Shown: positions 19,515-29,232, counted from the stretch's first letter. The stretch: DNA of 64,000 nt from Aliagarivorans marinus DSM 23064 (GCF_000429485.1 NZ_AUBY01000020.1:1-64000), one strand, 5' to 3'. Notes: a model not told the origin generated them from the sequence alone. Numbers and translations are program-made.

Positions 19515-20447
19515 TCACTCAGCTAAGTCATAGAAGGACTTAGCCTGTTTGATATCGAGCTCCACTTGCGCCTTCAAGGCCTCAAGCGAAGGAAATTTAA
19601 CTTCATCTCTCAGTTTCAGCTGGGGCTCTACCCGCAGGAATTGTCCGTACAAATTCTCACTGAAACCGAACAGGTGGGTTTCCAGCAGCAGCTGTTCTCC
19701 CCCTGCGGTAGGCCGCTTGCCTACGTTTGCTACCCCGGGAAACGTTCGTCCATCGGGTAGCTCGGCATTTACGGCGTAAACACCGGTTAAGGGCGGAACC
19801 TTTCTGTCCAACCTTAGATTGGCCGTGGCAAAGCCCAACTGGCGGCCAAGCTTTTGGCCGTGCACCACCCGGCCACTAAAATGAAAGGCGCGCCCCAGCA
19901 TCTGCTTAGCGTCCTCAAAATGGCCATGGGCAAGTAGCTCGCGGATCGCGGTACTGCTCACCCGGCGCTGCTCTACGCAGAACGAATGGCTATTGGTAAC
20001 GGTAAAACCGAAACGTTCACCGGCTTGTTGCAGCGCGGCAAAATCGCCACTGCGCCCTCTGCCAAAGCGAAAATCATCGCCCACCGCCAGGTATTCAACT
20101 CCAAGGCCCTTAACCAGCAAATCTTCGATAAAGTAATCGGCAGTTTGCTCGGCAAATTGGGGATTGAAGTTGACGCATAACATGCGATCAACGCCCAACG
20201 CTTTGAGCGCCTGATACTTTTCGCGGAAGCGAGTCAGGCGTGCTGGCGCTTGCTGTTTGGCAAACACCTCCAGCGGCTGGGGTTCAAACACCATCACCGT
20301 AGCAGGCAGCTTGCGCAGCCGCGCTTGCTCCAACAGTTTTTCCAGCACATGTTGATGGCCCAAGTGCACCCCATCGAAGTTACCGATGGTGAGCGCACAG
20401 CCATGATGCTGCTGTCGGATATTGTGGATGCCGCGAATTAGCTCCAT
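19515..20447 (-). CDS. ribF: bifunctional riboflavin kinase / FAD synthetase
   Basis: Converts riboflavin to FMN and FMN to FAD. The N-terminal nucleotidyltransferase domain has [11 protein letters not shown] (about 23-33) and the RFGRGRSGD segment with SSTAIRELL; the C-terminal riboflavin kinase domain begins near residue 183 with [20 protein letters not shown] and contains GVYAV and PTAGG. The 310 residues are typical. It is the first gene of the operon running to ispH, downstream of murJ. Confidence 0.97.
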   Translation of the reverse strand: MELIRGIHNIRQQHHGCALTIGNFDGVHLGHQHVLEKLLEQARLRKLPATVMVFEPQPLEVFAKQQAPARLTRFREKYQALKALGVDRMLCVNFNPQFAEQTADYFIEDLLVKGLGVEYLAVGDDFRFGRGRSGDFAALQQAGERFGFTVTNSHSFCVEQRRVSSTAIRELLAHGHFEDAKQMLGRAFHFSGRVVHGQKLGRQLGFATANLRLDRKVPPLTGVYAVNAELPDGRTFPGVANVGKRPTAGGEQLLLETHLFGFSENLYGQFLRVEPQLKLRDEVKFPSLEALKAQVELDIKQAKSFYDLAE

Positions 20448-20475
20448 AGCGCCTACTACTGTTTAAAACCGACGG

Positions 20476-20481
20476 ATTATA
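20476..20481 (-). promoter_or_regulatory. candidate -10 element upstream of ribF
   Basis: A perfect TATAAT on the minus strand in the 40-bp gap between murJ and ribF. The matching -35 position, inside the end of murJ, is weak (CTGTAA at 17 bp). It may give the ribF-ispH operon its own promoter apart from murJ. Confidence 0.35.
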
Positions 20482-20487
20482 GCCTGT

Positions 20488-22065
20488 TTAGTCATCAGTT
20501 ACAGCCCCGTAGCTGCTTTTGAACTGCCTCGGGCGCAGCCCCAATAGCAAGGCGCTCAAAAAGTACACGCTGATACCAGCAACAATCAAAATCGATAGCT
20601 GCCAAACGCTTTGCTGCCACGAGTAGGCAAACCACTCGGCGGCAGATGCTGAGAAGTAGTAAATCACCACGCCCATCACCAATGCCGACAAGACCACCCG
20701 AGCAATAAATCCGCCACTAACCGCGCTTAAGCGATAGATGTTTTGCTGGTGCAGACCGCGATAGAGCAAGCCGGCATTGACCAAGGCCGACAGCGAAGTG
20801 GCTATCGCCAGACCCACATAGCCAAAGGGAATGGCAAAGATAACGTTGAACAGCATGTTGCTGGTCATCGCGATAATCCCAAAGCGCACCGGGGTCTTGG
20901 TGTCCTGGCGTGAGTAGTAACCCGGGGCCAATACCTTCACCAACATAAAAAACAGCAGCCCCGAGGAGTAGGCAATCAAACTGAACGAGGCCTTAATTAC
21001 ATCGCTTTCAGCAAAAGCACCACGCATAAACAGCACCTGCAGCATCGGTTTGGCGAGGGTGATCATGCCGACTAATGCCGGGATCCCCAAAAAGCACACC
21101 ATCCGTACTCCCCAGTCCATGGTTTGCTGGAAGGCCTTAGGATTATTGTCCACATGTCGCCGCGACAGGTTAGGCAAGATCACCGTGGCGATGGCGATAC
21201 CGAACAAACCAAGCGGGAACTCCAACAAACGGTCCGAATAGTACAGCCAAGAAATCGAGCCGGTCGCCAGAAAGCTGGCAATAAAAGTATCGAGTAGCAG
21301 GTTGATCTGGCTAACCGATACCCCGAACAAGGCCGGGATCATCAGCTTGCGGATCTTAGTCACTCCGGGATGACTCCAAGCCCAGCGCGGACGGGTGAGC
21401 AGCTTCAAGCGGAAGATAAAGGGGATCTGAAACAGCAGCTGAATCAAGCCACCAAAGAATACCCCCCACGCCAGCGCCAGCTCCGGTTGCTCCAGCTTCG
21501 GCCCCAAATAGATAGCTGCACTGATAATCGCAATGTTCAAGAACACTGGGGTGAAAGCCGCCACAGCAAAGCGACCAAAGGCATTGAGGATGGCACCAGA
21601 GAGCCCGGTAAAGGTAATGAACCATAAATAAGGAAAGGTGATCTTCAGCATTACACTGGCCAGCTCGAATTTATGAGCGTCCGGGCCGTCATTGAGCCAA
21701 GAGATAAACCAGCCGGTACCAAACAAGGCAGCAATCACCGGCGAGGCCAGCACCCCAAACAAGGTCACTAGGGTCACAATCGCGCCCAGCGTACCGCTCA
21801 CCGAGGCGATCAACTGACGTACTTCGGCTTGCTCTTTGGTTTGCTTGTATTCGGTCAGTACCGGGACAAAGGCTTGAGAGAAGGCGCCTTCGGCAAACAG
21901 GCGGCGTAAGAAGTTGGGGATCTTGTTGGCAAAGAAGAACACATCGGCGGCAGCGCCCGCGCCCATCAAGTTGGCGATCACCACATCGCGAACCAAACCG
22001 AGAATGCGCGAAATCAGGGTCATGGTGCTGACAATCGCACCTGACTTTAACAAGGATTTACTCAA
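20488..22065 (-). CDS. murJ: lipid II flippase MurJ (MviN)
   Basis: MOP-superfamily flippase moving lipid II across the inner membrane for peptidoglycan synthesis. About 14 transmembrane segments are evident, with the N-terminal signature TLISRILGLVRDVVIANLMGAGAAADVFFFANKIPN, including the RD and A-DAF-like positions, and FLRRLFAEGAFSQAFVPVL. The start is uncertain. The frame stays open to an ATG at 22113, but alignment to E. coli MurJ and a GGAG 11 nt upstream favour TTG at 22065 (525 residues). It is divergent from rpsT and upstream of ribF. Confidence 0.93.
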   Translation of the reverse strand: MSKSLLKSGAIVSTMTLISRILGLVRDVVIANLMGAGAAADVFFFANKIPNFLRRLFAEGAFSQAFVPVLTEYKQTKEQAEVRQLIASVSGTLGAIVTLVTLFGVLASPVIAALFGTGWFISWLNDGPDAHKFELASVMLKITFPYLWFITFTGLSGAILNAFGRFAVAAFTPVFLNIAIISAAIYLGPKLEQPELALAWGVFFGGLIQLLFQIPFIFRLKLLTRPRWAWSHPGVTKIRKLMIPALFGVSVSQINLLLDTFIASFLATGSISWLYYSDRLLEFPLGLFGIAIATVILPNLSRRHVDNNPKAFQQTMDWGVRMVCFLGIPALVGMITLAKPMLQVLFMRGAFAESDVIKASFSLIAYSSGLLFFMLVKVLAPGYYSRQDTKTPVRFGIIAMTSNMLFNVIFAIPFGYVGLAIATSLSALVNAGLLYRGLHQQNIYRLSAVSGGFIARVVLSALVMGVVIYYFSASAAEWFAYSWQQSVWQLSILIVAGISVYFLSALLLGLRPRQFKSSYGAVTDD

Positions 22066-22249
22066 TGTAACTACTGCTCCGATAAAGAGTCTGCCCGAGC
22101 CAAAAATCAGCATGCGTTCTGCGGTGGTATCGGGAGGTAATTGCTGCTAGAATCGCGCCACAGTTTACCCGCCTGAGCCGAAGTACGCCATTGCTTGGAA
22201 GGGGAAACCGAGCAACTTGGCCGGATATGCTCGCTTGGTTAAATTTTGT

Positions 22250-22278
22250 TTGACAGAAGCGTGAAAAACAGGCATATT
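22250..22278 (+). promoter_or_regulatory. rpsT promoter
   Basis: TTGACA (22250-22255, perfect -35) and CATATT (22273-22278) with 17-bp spacing, about 50 nt upstream of the rpsT start codon. It lies in the divergent gap with murJ. Confidence 0.65.
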
Positions 22279-22326
22279 CCACGGCCTTTAAAATCATAAT
22301 TCCCAGACAGAGTTCAGGAGTTACCC

Positions 22327-22587
22327 TTGGCTAATATTAAGTCAGCTAAAAAACGTGCGGTTCAAGCTGAAAAGCGTCGTAAGCATAACGCTAGCCGTCG
22401 CTCCATGATGCGCACCAACATTAAGAAAGTTATCGCTGCTATTGAAGCTGGCGATAAAGAAGCAGCAACTGCCGCTTTCCAAGCTGCTCAGCCAGTTCTT
22501 GATCGCTACGCGACCAAAGGCCTGATCAGCAAAAACAAAGCAGCTCGTCATAAGAGCCGCCTTGTTGCTAAAATCAACGCGCTGTAA
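22327..22587 (+). CDS. rpsT: 30S ribosomal protein S20
   Basis: Primary 16S-binding ribosomal protein, 86 residues, with [26 protein letters not shown]-type N-terminus and the Lys/Arg/Ala-rich helices of S20. It starts with TTG, as does E. coli rpsT, where the weak UUG start is part of S20 autoregulation; the same control is likely here. A GGAG site lies a few bases upstream. It is monocistronic between its own promoter and a strong terminator. Confidence 0.97.
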   Translation: MANIKSAKKRAVQAEKRRKHNASRRSMMRTNIKKVIAAIEAGDKEAATAAFQAAQPVLDRYATKGLISKNKAARHKSRLVAKINAL

Positions 22588-22610
22588 TTCACGTTACATT
22601 GCATTGAAAA

Positions 22611-22633
22611 AAACCGGCTTAGGCCGGTTTTTT
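22611..22633 (+). terminator. rpsT terminator
   Basis: AAACCGGC, loop TTAG, GCCGGTTT followed by further T residues: a Rho-independent hairpin 23 nt after rpsT. The A run on the left gives it some capacity in the other direction, toward which the ArsR-type gene also converges. Confidence 0.92.
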
Positions 22634-22683
22634 GTTATCTGCAATTTGTGAATCGGCTTCAAAGCCGCTTTCGCATTAGCCAC

Positions 22684-22977
22684 TCACTTACAATACAGAC
22701 CGTGTAAGGTTTCCAATACCGCCTTCGCTTCATCGCTCGCCAAGGAGTAATAGATAGTCTGCGCCTGCTTGCGGGTAGTCACTAGATTGTCTTTACGCAA
22801 CCACGCCAAATGCTGGGACAGCGCCGATTGGCTCAAAGGTACCCGTTCGTTTAACTGGCTGACCGTCAGCTCACCCTCTACCAAGTGGCACAAGATAAAC
22901 AGGCGGCTCTCATTGGCCAAGGCTTTCAACAGTTTTAACGCATCACCGGCGTTACTTTGCATCTGTTCAATATCCAT
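22684..22977 (-). CDS. ArsR-family transcriptional regulator, HlyU-like
   Basis: Winged-helix regulator of 97 residues. The core LLKALANESRLFILCHL, helix-turn-helix LSQSALSQHLAWLRKDNLVTTRKQAQTIYYSL and ending LHGLYCK closely follow Vibrio HlyU. The two cysteines, one in FILCHL and one in the final LYC, are at the positions that form the redox/sulfane-sulfur switch in HlyU, SqrR and BigR. No arsenic- or metal-type CxCxxC site is present. The start at MDIEQMQ follows GGTGGAG; an ATG six codons earlier is possible. Its target is unknown; thyA upstream is likely unrelated. Confidence 0.85.
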   Translation of the reverse strand: MDIEQMQSNAGDALKLLKALANESRLFILCHLVEGELTVSQLNERVPLSQSALSQHLAWLRKDNLVTTRKQAQTIYYSLASDEAKAVLETLHGLYCK

Positions 22978-23030
22978 AGACTCCACCTTGTCCAATGAGG
23001 GTTCAATGAGAGACGCGCTAGCGGCTGCGA

Positions 23031-23825
23031 TTAAATCGCAACCGGCGCTTTGATGTGAGGATGTGGATCGTAGCCTTCAATCTCGAAGTCGTCGAAGCGA
23101 TAGTCGAAGATAGACTCAGGCTTACGCTTGATCTTAAGCGTAGGCAAGGCGCGCGGCTCACGGCTTAGCTGCAGCTTGGTTTGCTCCAGATGGTTCGAGT
23201 ACAAGTGAGTATCACCACCAGTCCACACAAACTCACCCACTTCCAGATCACATTGCTGGGCAACCATGTGGGTCAACAGCGCGTAGCTGGCGATGTTGAA
23301 CGGCAGGCCCAAGAACACGTCACAGCTACGCTGATACAGCTGACAAGAGAGCTTGCCATCGGCCACGTAGAACTGGAAGAAGGCATGACAAGGCGCCAGC
23401 GCCATCTTCGACAACTCAGAGACATTCCACGCCGATACGATAATGCGGCGCGAATCGGGGTCGTTTTTAATCTGATCGATAATCTGCGAGATCTGGTCGA
23501 TGTGCTGACCATCCGGGCTCGGCCATGAGCGCCACTGGGCGCCATACACCGGCCCTAGGTTACCGTTTTCGTCGGCCCACTCGTCCCAAATAGATACCCC
23601 GTTGTCTTTCAGGTAACGGGTGTTGGTATCGCCTTGCAAGAACCACAACAGCTCGTGAATGATTGAACGCAGGTGACACTTTTTGGTGGTGACCAGCGGG
23701 AATCCTTCACTTAGGTCGAAGCGCATTTGATGGCCAAATACGGATAGGGTGCCGGTTCCCGTGCGATCGGCTTTCTCGGCACCGTTATCCATAATGTGCT
23801 GCATTAACGCTAAATAGTTCTTCAT
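23031..23825 (-). CDS. thyA: thymidylate synthase ThyA
   Basis: Methylates dUMP to dTMP with methylene-tetrahydrofolate. The catalytic Cys is in [12 protein letters not shown], the phosphate-binding arginine motif is in [23 protein letters not shown], and the dUMP contacts SDRRI ([13 protein letters not shown]) and HLYSNH are present. The 264-residue length equals E. coli ThyA. The start overlaps the lgt stop by 4 nt (ATGA type), giving the lgt-thyA pair seen in enterobacteria. Confidence 0.98.
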   Translation of the reverse strand: MKNYLALMQHIMDNGAEKADRTGTGTLSVFGHQMRFDLSEGFPLVTTKKCHLRSIIHELLWFLQGDTNTRYLKDNGVSIWDEWADENGNLGPVYGAQWRSWPSPDGQHIDQISQIIDQIKNDPDSRRIIVSAWNVSELSKMALAPCHAFFQFYVADGKLSCQLYQRSCDVFLGLPFNIASYALLTHMVAQQCDLEVGEFVWTGGDTHLYSNHLEQTKLQLSREPRALPTLKIKRKPESIFDYRFDDFEIEGYDPHPHIKAPVAI

Positions 23826-24634
23826 ACTTTACTCTCTACCACACGCTGCCGACGGTAGGCCCAGGCGATAAACCCGGCGCCAATAATAATCATCGGTAGC
23901 GACAACAACTGCCCCATGCTCATACCCAAGGTGAGTAACCCTAAATGAGCATCGGGCTGACGGAAATACTCAACGATAAAGCGGAAACAGCCATAGCCTA
24001 GCAAGAACATTCCCGACACGGCGCCACGCGGTGGCTTACGGCTCGAGAACACTAACAGGATCAGCAGCAAGGCCACCCCTTCCAGGGCAAACTGATAGAG
24101 CTGCGATGGATGACGCGGCAACGACCCACCACCAGGGAACACCATCGCCCATGGCACATCAGACTCGGCAACCCGGCCCCATAGTTCGCCATTGATGAAG
24201 TTACCTAAGCGGCCCGCGCCCAAGCCAAAGGGCACCAGAGGCGCAATAAAATCAGCAACGGTGAAGAAGTGACGGCCGGTTTTACGGGCAAACCAGTACA
24301 TCGCGGTGATGACCCCAAGTAAGCCGCCATGGAAGGCCATACCACCCTGCCAGATCTGGAAGATGTACAGCGGGTTTTCCAGCCAATATGCGGTTTGGTA
24401 AAACACCACATAGCCAATACGGCCGCCCAGAATGACGCCGATAAAGCTATAGAACATCAAGTCACTGACTTCGTTACGGGTCCATCCACTGTTGGGCTTG
24501 TCTGCCAGTCGATTTCCCATCCATAGCGCGAATAGAAAACCGAACAGATACATCAAGCCGTACCAGCGCACTTCCAAGGGACCGAGGCTAAAAGCGATAG
24601 GATCGATCTGGGGAAACTGCATGCCGCTTGCCAC
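23822..24634 (-). CDS. lgt: prolipoprotein diacylglyceryl transferase
   Basis: Inner-membrane enzyme that attaches diacylglycerol to the lipobox Cys of prolipoproteins, the first lipoprotein maturation step. Seven membrane segments are visible, with [11 protein letters not shown] near the N-terminus and the signature [16 protein letters not shown]. The start is probably the GTG at 24634, which has TGGA about 9 nt upstream; an ATG four codons later has no clear site. thyA overlaps its stop, and ptsP lies upstream. Confidence 0.96.
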   Translation of the reverse strand: MASGMQFPQIDPIAFSLGPLEVRWYGLMYLFGFLFALWMGNRLADKPNSGWTRNEVSDLMFYSFIGVILGGRIGYVVFYQTAYWLENPLYIFQIWQGGMAFHGGLLGVITAMYWFARKTGRHFFTVADFIAPLVPFGLGAGRLGNFINGELWGRVAESDVPWAMVFPGGGSLPRHPSQLYQFALEGVALLLILLVFSSRKPPRGAVSGMFLLGYGCFRFIVEYFRQPDAHLGLLTLGMSMGQLLSLPMIIIGAGFIAWAYRRQRVVESKV

Positions 24635-24697
24635 TTCTGTGATTCCACTTTATCTAGAAATAGAAAGAAGGCATTGTGCAGGGAAACTCCTGCTAAC

Positions 24698-26962
24698 TCA
24701 AGGATTAGCCACCCTAACCAAGTGTGCCAATTCACGCTCGCTAAGAAAGCCATAGATAATGTCGAAATTCTGCTGGCCAGTCTGCCCTGCCAGCAAGGTG
24801 GAGCGCAGTTGCTCGAGCTGATCAAGGTCGATACGGCGAATGATGTACTTCACCTTCGCTAAACAATACGAGCTCATACTCAGGCTACGATAGCCCAAGG
24901 CGAGCAGCACCAGCGCACCGACTGGATCGCCAGCTAGCTCACCACAAACACACACCGGAACGTTGTGCTGGTGTCCCTGCTCGACCACTTGGGCTAGGGC
25001 GCGTAACACCGCAGGATGGAGGGTGTCGAATAGCCCTGCAACTCGCGGATTGTTGCGATCCACCGCCAGCATATATTGGGTGAGGTCATTGCTGCCCACC
25101 GACCAAAAATCGACCCGCTTGGCCAGCTCTGGCAGGAGGAACAGGGTTGAAGGCACCTCTAACATGGCGCCGATCTTGGGCCGTGGCAGATCTGGCCGGT
25201 TTAGCTCTTCGCGCAGCTCATACCACGCTTGGTCAATCAGCCGAAGCGATACATCCACCTCATGTAGGCTGCTTACCATGGGCAGCAGCAGCGACATATT
25301 GCCCTGTTCAATCGCTGCCCGGAACATCGCCCGCACCTGCAACAGGAAAATCTCAGGATGGTCCAAGGTCAGTCGAATGCCACGCCAGCCCAGCGCCGGA
25401 TTCTCTTCAACGATGGGGAAATAGGGAAGCTGTTTATCACCGCCCACGTCCAAGGTACGCATGCACACGTTCTTGCCGTCGTAGGCCTGCAGGATATCGC
25501 GATAGACTCGATATTGCTCTTGCTCAGAGGGGAAGCGGTCGCGCAGCAAGAAGGGGACTTCGGTGCGGTAAAGGCCAACGCCGCCGGAGCCGAGCTTGGC
25601 TGCTTTGTCACCCTCGGAGTTCAGGCCGGCGTTTATCAGCAGCTCAATCTCGATACCGTTAAGGCTCACCGAAGGCTGCTCCAGCTCGGTGGCCATCAGG
25701 CTGTCTATTTCGTTTTGCTGAACTAGCAGCTCGGCGTACTCTTGCTGGAGTAGTGCATCGGGCTCAACAAACAGTTTGCCGGTGTAGCCGTCCACAATCA
25801 GCTGCAGATTGTCTAACTGCAGCACATCCAGACTGAAGCCGAGTAAAGCGGGTATCCCCATCGCCCGGGCTAAAATCGCCGCGTGGGAGTTGGCGGCACC
25901 GCGCTGGGAGACCACACCTGCAATTAACTCACGGGGCAGCTCGGCGAACATCGATGCGGTGACCTCTTCGGCCACCAAGATAATCGCTTTATCAGGCAAC
26001 GACATGCCCTTCTTACCTTGATAAAGCGCCTGCAGTAGCCGCTGCCCTAAATCGCGCACATCTAGCGCGCGCTCGCGCAGATAGCTATCACTCATCGCCT
26101 CAAACTGGCCGACGTAGTGTTCTACCACCAGGCGGATTGCCGAATCACAGCGATAGCCCTGACTTAACTTGCTACGGATGTCCCCGGCCAAACTGGCATC
26201 GGCCAGCATGTGCTTGTAGAGCTCGAAGATGGCCGCCACGTCTTTTGGCAGTTGCTCGTTGAGCCTAATGGATAAGCCCGACAGCTCTTCGCGGGTGCGC
26301 TCTAGCGCCTGCTCAAACTTGACCAGCTCTTTATCGCGGTCTTTGCTCTTGGCAATCTTCACGCTGTTGAGCGAGTGACGCGGACGGTTCAGCCAGGCTT
26401 TGGCAATGGCGACCCCGCTGGATGCCGACACCGCTTCGATGGGTTCTTGCCAAGACTGAAGCTGAGCGCTTTGCAGCTTGTCTTTAACCTCACTGTGCGC
26501 CAGTACGCCGGCCAAGTGAGTGGCCAAGGTAACCAGAAACGACTCTTCGCCCTGATCAAAGCTGCGCGGTAGGATTTGCTGGACCACCAACACCCCCAGC
26601 ACGTCGCCGCGATGGGTAATCGGGGTGCCTAGCAGTGCCTTGAAGGTTTCTTCAGCGGTTTCGGGGAAGTATTTAAAGCTGGGGTGACTGGGGGCATCAG
26701 CCAGGTTGATGGGCTCTTCGCGCTGACCAACCAAGCCAACGATCCCCTCGTCAAAGCCCATGCTGACTTTGCCAATGGAGGAATCAGCAAGGCCATCACT
26801 GGCACACAGGCGGTAGCGTCCGTGCTCGGTATCGGTGAGATAGACCGAGCAACAATCTGCATTCATCGCCTGCCGGGTTTCGGTTACCAGAACGCTTAGC
26901 GCGTCACTGGCGTTGCCGGCCTGACTAACATGCTCAACGATGTTGCGTAGTTGAGATAGCAC
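24698..26962 (-). CDS. ptsP: phosphoenolpyruvate-protein phosphotransferase PtsP (enzyme I-Ntr)
   Basis: First phosphoryl-transfer protein of the nitrogen PTS, passing phosphate from PEP to NPr. An N-terminal GAF domain (about 15-160) is followed by the enzyme I HPr-binding part, the swivelling domain with the phospho-His in RGAANSHAAILARAMGIPAL (about 355), and the PEP-binding barrel with GLYRTEVPFLLRDRFPSEQEQ, the NDLTQYMLAVDR motif and active-site Cys in VCVCGELAGDP. The 754-residue length fits PtsP, not PtsI. It lies 19 nt behind rppH, as in E. coli. Confidence 0.97.
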   Translation of the reverse strand: MLSQLRNIVEHVSQAGNASDALSVLVTETRQAMNADCCSVYLTDTEHGRYRLCASDGLADSSIGKVSMGFDEGIVGLVGQREEPINLADAPSHPSFKYFPETAEETFKALLGTPITHRGDVLGVLVVQQILPRSFDQGEESFLVTLATHLAGVLAHSEVKDKLQSAQLQSWQEPIEAVSASSGVAIAKAWLNRPRHSLNSVKIAKSKDRDKELVKFEQALERTREELSGLSIRLNEQLPKDVAAIFELYKHMLADASLAGDIRSKLSQGYRCDSAIRLVVEHYVGQFEAMSDSYLRERALDVRDLGQRLLQALYQGKKGMSLPDKAIILVAEEVTASMFAELPRELIAGVVSQRGAANSHAAILARAMGIPALLGFSLDVLQLDNLQLIVDGYTGKLFVEPDALLQQEYAELLVQQNEIDSLMATELEQPSVSLNGIEIELLINAGLNSEGDKAAKLGSGGVGLYRTEVPFLLRDRFPSEQEQYRVYRDILQAYDGKNVCMRTLDVGGDKQLPYFPIVEENPALGWRGIRLTLDHPEIFLLQVRAMFRAAIEQGNMSLLLPMVSSLHEVDVSLRLIDQAWYELREELNRPDLPRPKIGAMLEVPSTLFLLPELAKRVDFWSVGSNDLTQYMLAVDRNNPRVAGLFDTLHPAVLRALAQVVEQGHQHNVPVCVCGELAGDPVGALVLLALGYRSLSMSSYCLAKVKYIIRRIDLDQLEQLRSTLLAGQTGQQNFDIIYGFLSERELAHLVRVANP

Positions 26963-26981
26963 CCATCCTTCTCCTCAAACG

Positions 26982-27515
26982 TCAACTACGTTTCTTTCTC
27001 CTGCGCCGTTTGTCAGGTCGACCAGAGCGCTCAGGCCGCGTTGGCATCATCGCTGCCGCCGCAAACTCCTTCAATGCCTTGCGGTACACCTCGCGTTTGA
27101 AAGACACCACTTGCCGGACCGGATACCAAAAGCTCACCCAGCGCCAGTCGTCAAACTCTGGGTGTCCGCTCCGATCAAAGCGTATATTGTCCTCACTTCC
27201 CACTAAGCGGAGTAAGAACCATTTCTGTTTTTGTCCGATACATACCGGCGGGCTGTCCCAACGAACTAGTCGCTTCGGCAATTTGTAACGCAGCCAATGG
27301 CGGGTAGATGCCAGAATTTTTACATCCTTCGGCTCTAATCCGACCTCCTCGTGCAGTTCACGATACATGGCTTGTTCAGCAGTCTCCCCTTCATCCACGC
27401 CTCCTTGTGGAAATTGCCAGGAATGTTGGCCATAACGTCGTGCCCAAAGCACTTGGCCACGCTGGTTACAAATGACGATGCCTACGTTGGGACGGTAACC
27501 ATCCCCATCAATCAC
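26982..27515 (-). CDS. rppH: RNA pyrophosphohydrolase RppH
   Basis: Nudix hydrolase that removes pyrophosphate from mRNA 5' ends and so triggers RNase E decay. The [23 protein letters not shown] start and the Nudix box [23 protein letters not shown] (core E residues present) are nearly those of E. coli RppH. The GTG at 27515 was chosen as start because it follows GAAGG at 8 nt and gives 177 residues, close to the family; an ATG 15 codons upstream adds a basic extension ([11 protein letters not shown]) with a weak site. The C-terminus is very basic (RRRRKKR). Confidence 0.93.
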   Translation of the reverse strand: MIDGDGYRPNVGIVICNQRGQVLWARRYGQHSWQFPQGGVDEGETAEQAMYRELHEEVGLEPKDVKILASTRHWLRYKLPKRLVRWDSPPVCIGQKQKWFLLRLVGSEDNIRFDRSGHPEFDDWRWVSFWYPVRQVVSFKREVYRKALKEFAAAAMMPTRPERSGRPDKRRRRKKRS

Positions 27516-28121
27516 TGAATCAACCTTCAGCTTAAGTCTTCGATAGCTTGATTCTTTCATATCTCTGATCTGTCGGCAATTAATGTACTCATATCAAGGC
27601 AAAATCAGCGATTCCTCTCCCACTTCAAGTTATCCGCTGATGCTGTGCCCAACCCTGTGGATAAATTGAAGAAATCCCCAAAAGGGGAATAAAAGTGGCG
27701 GTGCCAAATACCAAATTGAACCCCACAAAACCACATATACCATTATAATACAGCAACTTAACGCAACACCCCATGTCCTTTAGTTGGTCTTAGCATGTGC
27801 ATAACCATTGCTGTTTAATTATCGACCAAGCGCCTACTTGCGCGCATTTTCGACACTTCAAACGGGCTTTCAGTGGATTACTTAGATCATATTGGTGGAT
27901 ATTGGATGACTTAATAACATTAACTTAGAGTTATTCAGTCAATCTGTGCATAAGTCTGTGAATGAATACTGCTAATGCTGTTATAATCAACAGTTCTCTT
28001 TAAAAGAACGAAAGTAAAGAGATTTAAATCTTTTTATATCAACAACTTAACGCTAGTATTGACGAGCCTACCAAGGCATGCACAAACTGTTCAATCGCTA
28101 TCCAATCCGGACCCAGCTCAC
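27516..28121. other. long AT-rich intergenic region with DnaA-box-like sites
   Basis: The gap between divergent rppH and mutH has no convincing coding frame. It contains a perfect DnaA box (TGTGGATAA, 27656-27664), two one-mismatch copies (TGTGCATAA at 27796-27804 and 27945-27953), a weaker one (TTATCCGCT, 27630-27638), a -10-like TATAAT (27982-27987) and two adjacent AT-rich palindromes at 27993-28031. GATC sites are few, unlike a gammaproteobacterial oriC. It may be a regulatory or DnaA-titrating region; this is inference. Confidence 0.4.
27993..28031. repeat. paired palindromes upstream of mutH
   Basis: GTTCT-7 nt-AGAAC (27993-28009) is followed after 10 nt by the perfect 12-bp palindrome AGATTTAAATCT (28020-28031). 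Both lie between a TATAAT and the mutH start, so they could be operators or RNA hairpins in the mutH leader. Confidence 0.5.
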
Positions 28122-28805
28122 ATGTTACAACCCTCACCACCCAGTTCAGAACAGCAGTTGATCACCCGCTGTCAGCACATTGCAGGCCAGACTCTGGGCG
28201 ATCTCGCCAACGCGGCGGGCGTTGAAGTGCCCAAGGACTTCAAACGAGAAAAGGGGTGGAGTGGCCAACTGCTGGAATGGCACCTAGGCGCAACCGCCGG
28301 CAGTAAACCGACCCAGGATTTTCCCGAACTCGGCATTGAGCTCAAGACCATCCCACTCGATTTACAAGCTCGCCCGCTGGAAAGCACCTATGTGTGTATC
28401 ACCCCACTAGTGGATTTAGCGGGGCATTGCTGGGAGAACAGCAATGTGAGAAACAAGCTATCCCGGGTATTGTGGGTACCACTGATTGCCGATCGTAGCA
28501 CCCCTCCTGCCGAGCGCATGGTCGGCCAGGCCTTTATCTGGAGCCCTAGCCCGCAACAGGAACAGCTGCTGCGTACCGATTGGGAAGAGCTCACCGAGAT
28601 GATTGCCTTAGGTCAGGTGGAGCAGATCACTGCCCACCATGGAGAAGTCATGCAATTGCGGCCAAAGGCGGCCAATGCCAAGGCCCGTACCAAAGCGATT
28701 GGACCGAAAGGTTTGGAGATAGAGACCCTGCCGCGCGGCTACTACCTGCGCACAGAATTCACCCGCAAAATCATCAGTGAACACTTTGAACTGTATGATT
28801 TGTAG
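28122..28805 (+). CDS. mutH: DNA mismatch repair endonuclease MutH
   Basis: Nicks the unmethylated strand at hemimethylated GATC sites after MutS/MutL activation. The catalytic D-(x)6-E-x-K set is seen in [12 protein letters not shown], and the family stretches [39 protein letters not shown] and [15 protein letters not shown] are all present. The presence of MutH implies Dam-directed repair. The ATG at 28122 (227 residues) matches the E. coli length; the frame is open for 21 more codons upstream without a good ribosome site. Confidence 0.96.
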   Translation: MLQPSPPSSEQQLITRCQHIAGQTLGDLANAAGVEVPKDFKREKGWSGQLLEWHLGATAGSKPTQDFPELGIELKTIPLDLQARPLESTYVCITPLVDLAGHCWENSNVRNKLSRVLWVPLIADRSTPPAERMVGQAFIWSPSPQQEQLLRTDWEELTEMIALGQVEQITAHHGEVMQLRPKAANAKARTKAIGPKGLEIETLPRGYYLRTEFTRKIISEHFELYDL

Positions 28806-28906
28806 CCATTTGTATTGTGGAATATAGTTGACCCAGCAAAATTTTTTGCGCAAGATTTGAACGACATCACAGTTTCACTACCCAAACGGTCAGCAAGGAG
28901 TGCGCG

Positions 28907-29230
28907 ATGCCACTGAAAAAGCAATACCTAAAATCCAAACCCGAGATGAAAGTGACTTTTGAAGTTGAAAAGGAAGCGGCTGGTGATGCAGCCCAGATCT
29001 TTCTCTTGGCCGAATTTAATGACTGGCAACCCCTGGAGCTAAGCAAGCTGAAAAGCGGCAAGTTCAAGGTGGTGGTCAATGTCCCCACCGATCAGCAAGA
29101 GAGCTATCAGTTCAAGTACAAGCTGTTGGATGCCGCAGGCAGCGAGAGCTTCGACAACGACTGGGCCGCCGATGCCTACATCGCTAGCGATATGGGTGGC
29201 GACAACTCAGTGCTTGAAGTGAGCGCATAA
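28907..29230 (+). CDS. isoamylase early-set (CBM48-like) small protein
   Basis: A 107-residue stand-alone glycogen-binding-type immunoglobulin-fold domain. The sequence QIFLLAEFNDWQPLELSKLKSGKFKVVVNVP and YQFKYKLLDAAGSESFDNDWAADAY follows the CBM48/isoamylase N-terminal pattern, including the conserved FNDW and FKY aromatics used for alpha-glucan contact. It has no signal peptide or attached catalytic domain. Similar free-standing domains occur in marine gammaproteobacteria; their role is not established. A strong bidirectional terminator follows. Confidence 0.85.
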   Translation: MPLKKQYLKSKPEMKVTFEVEKEAAGDAAQIFLLAEFNDWQPLELSKLKSGKFKVVVNVPTDQQESYQFKYKLLDAAGSESFDNDWAADAYIASDMGGDNSVLEVSA

Positions 29231-29232
29231 AA

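Noticed and set aside
27600-28031. Possible chromosomal oriC
   Set aside because: DnaA-like boxes and AT-rich palindromes are present, but GATC sites are scarce and no mnmG, mioC, dnaA or rpmH is near, so an origin call is not supported.
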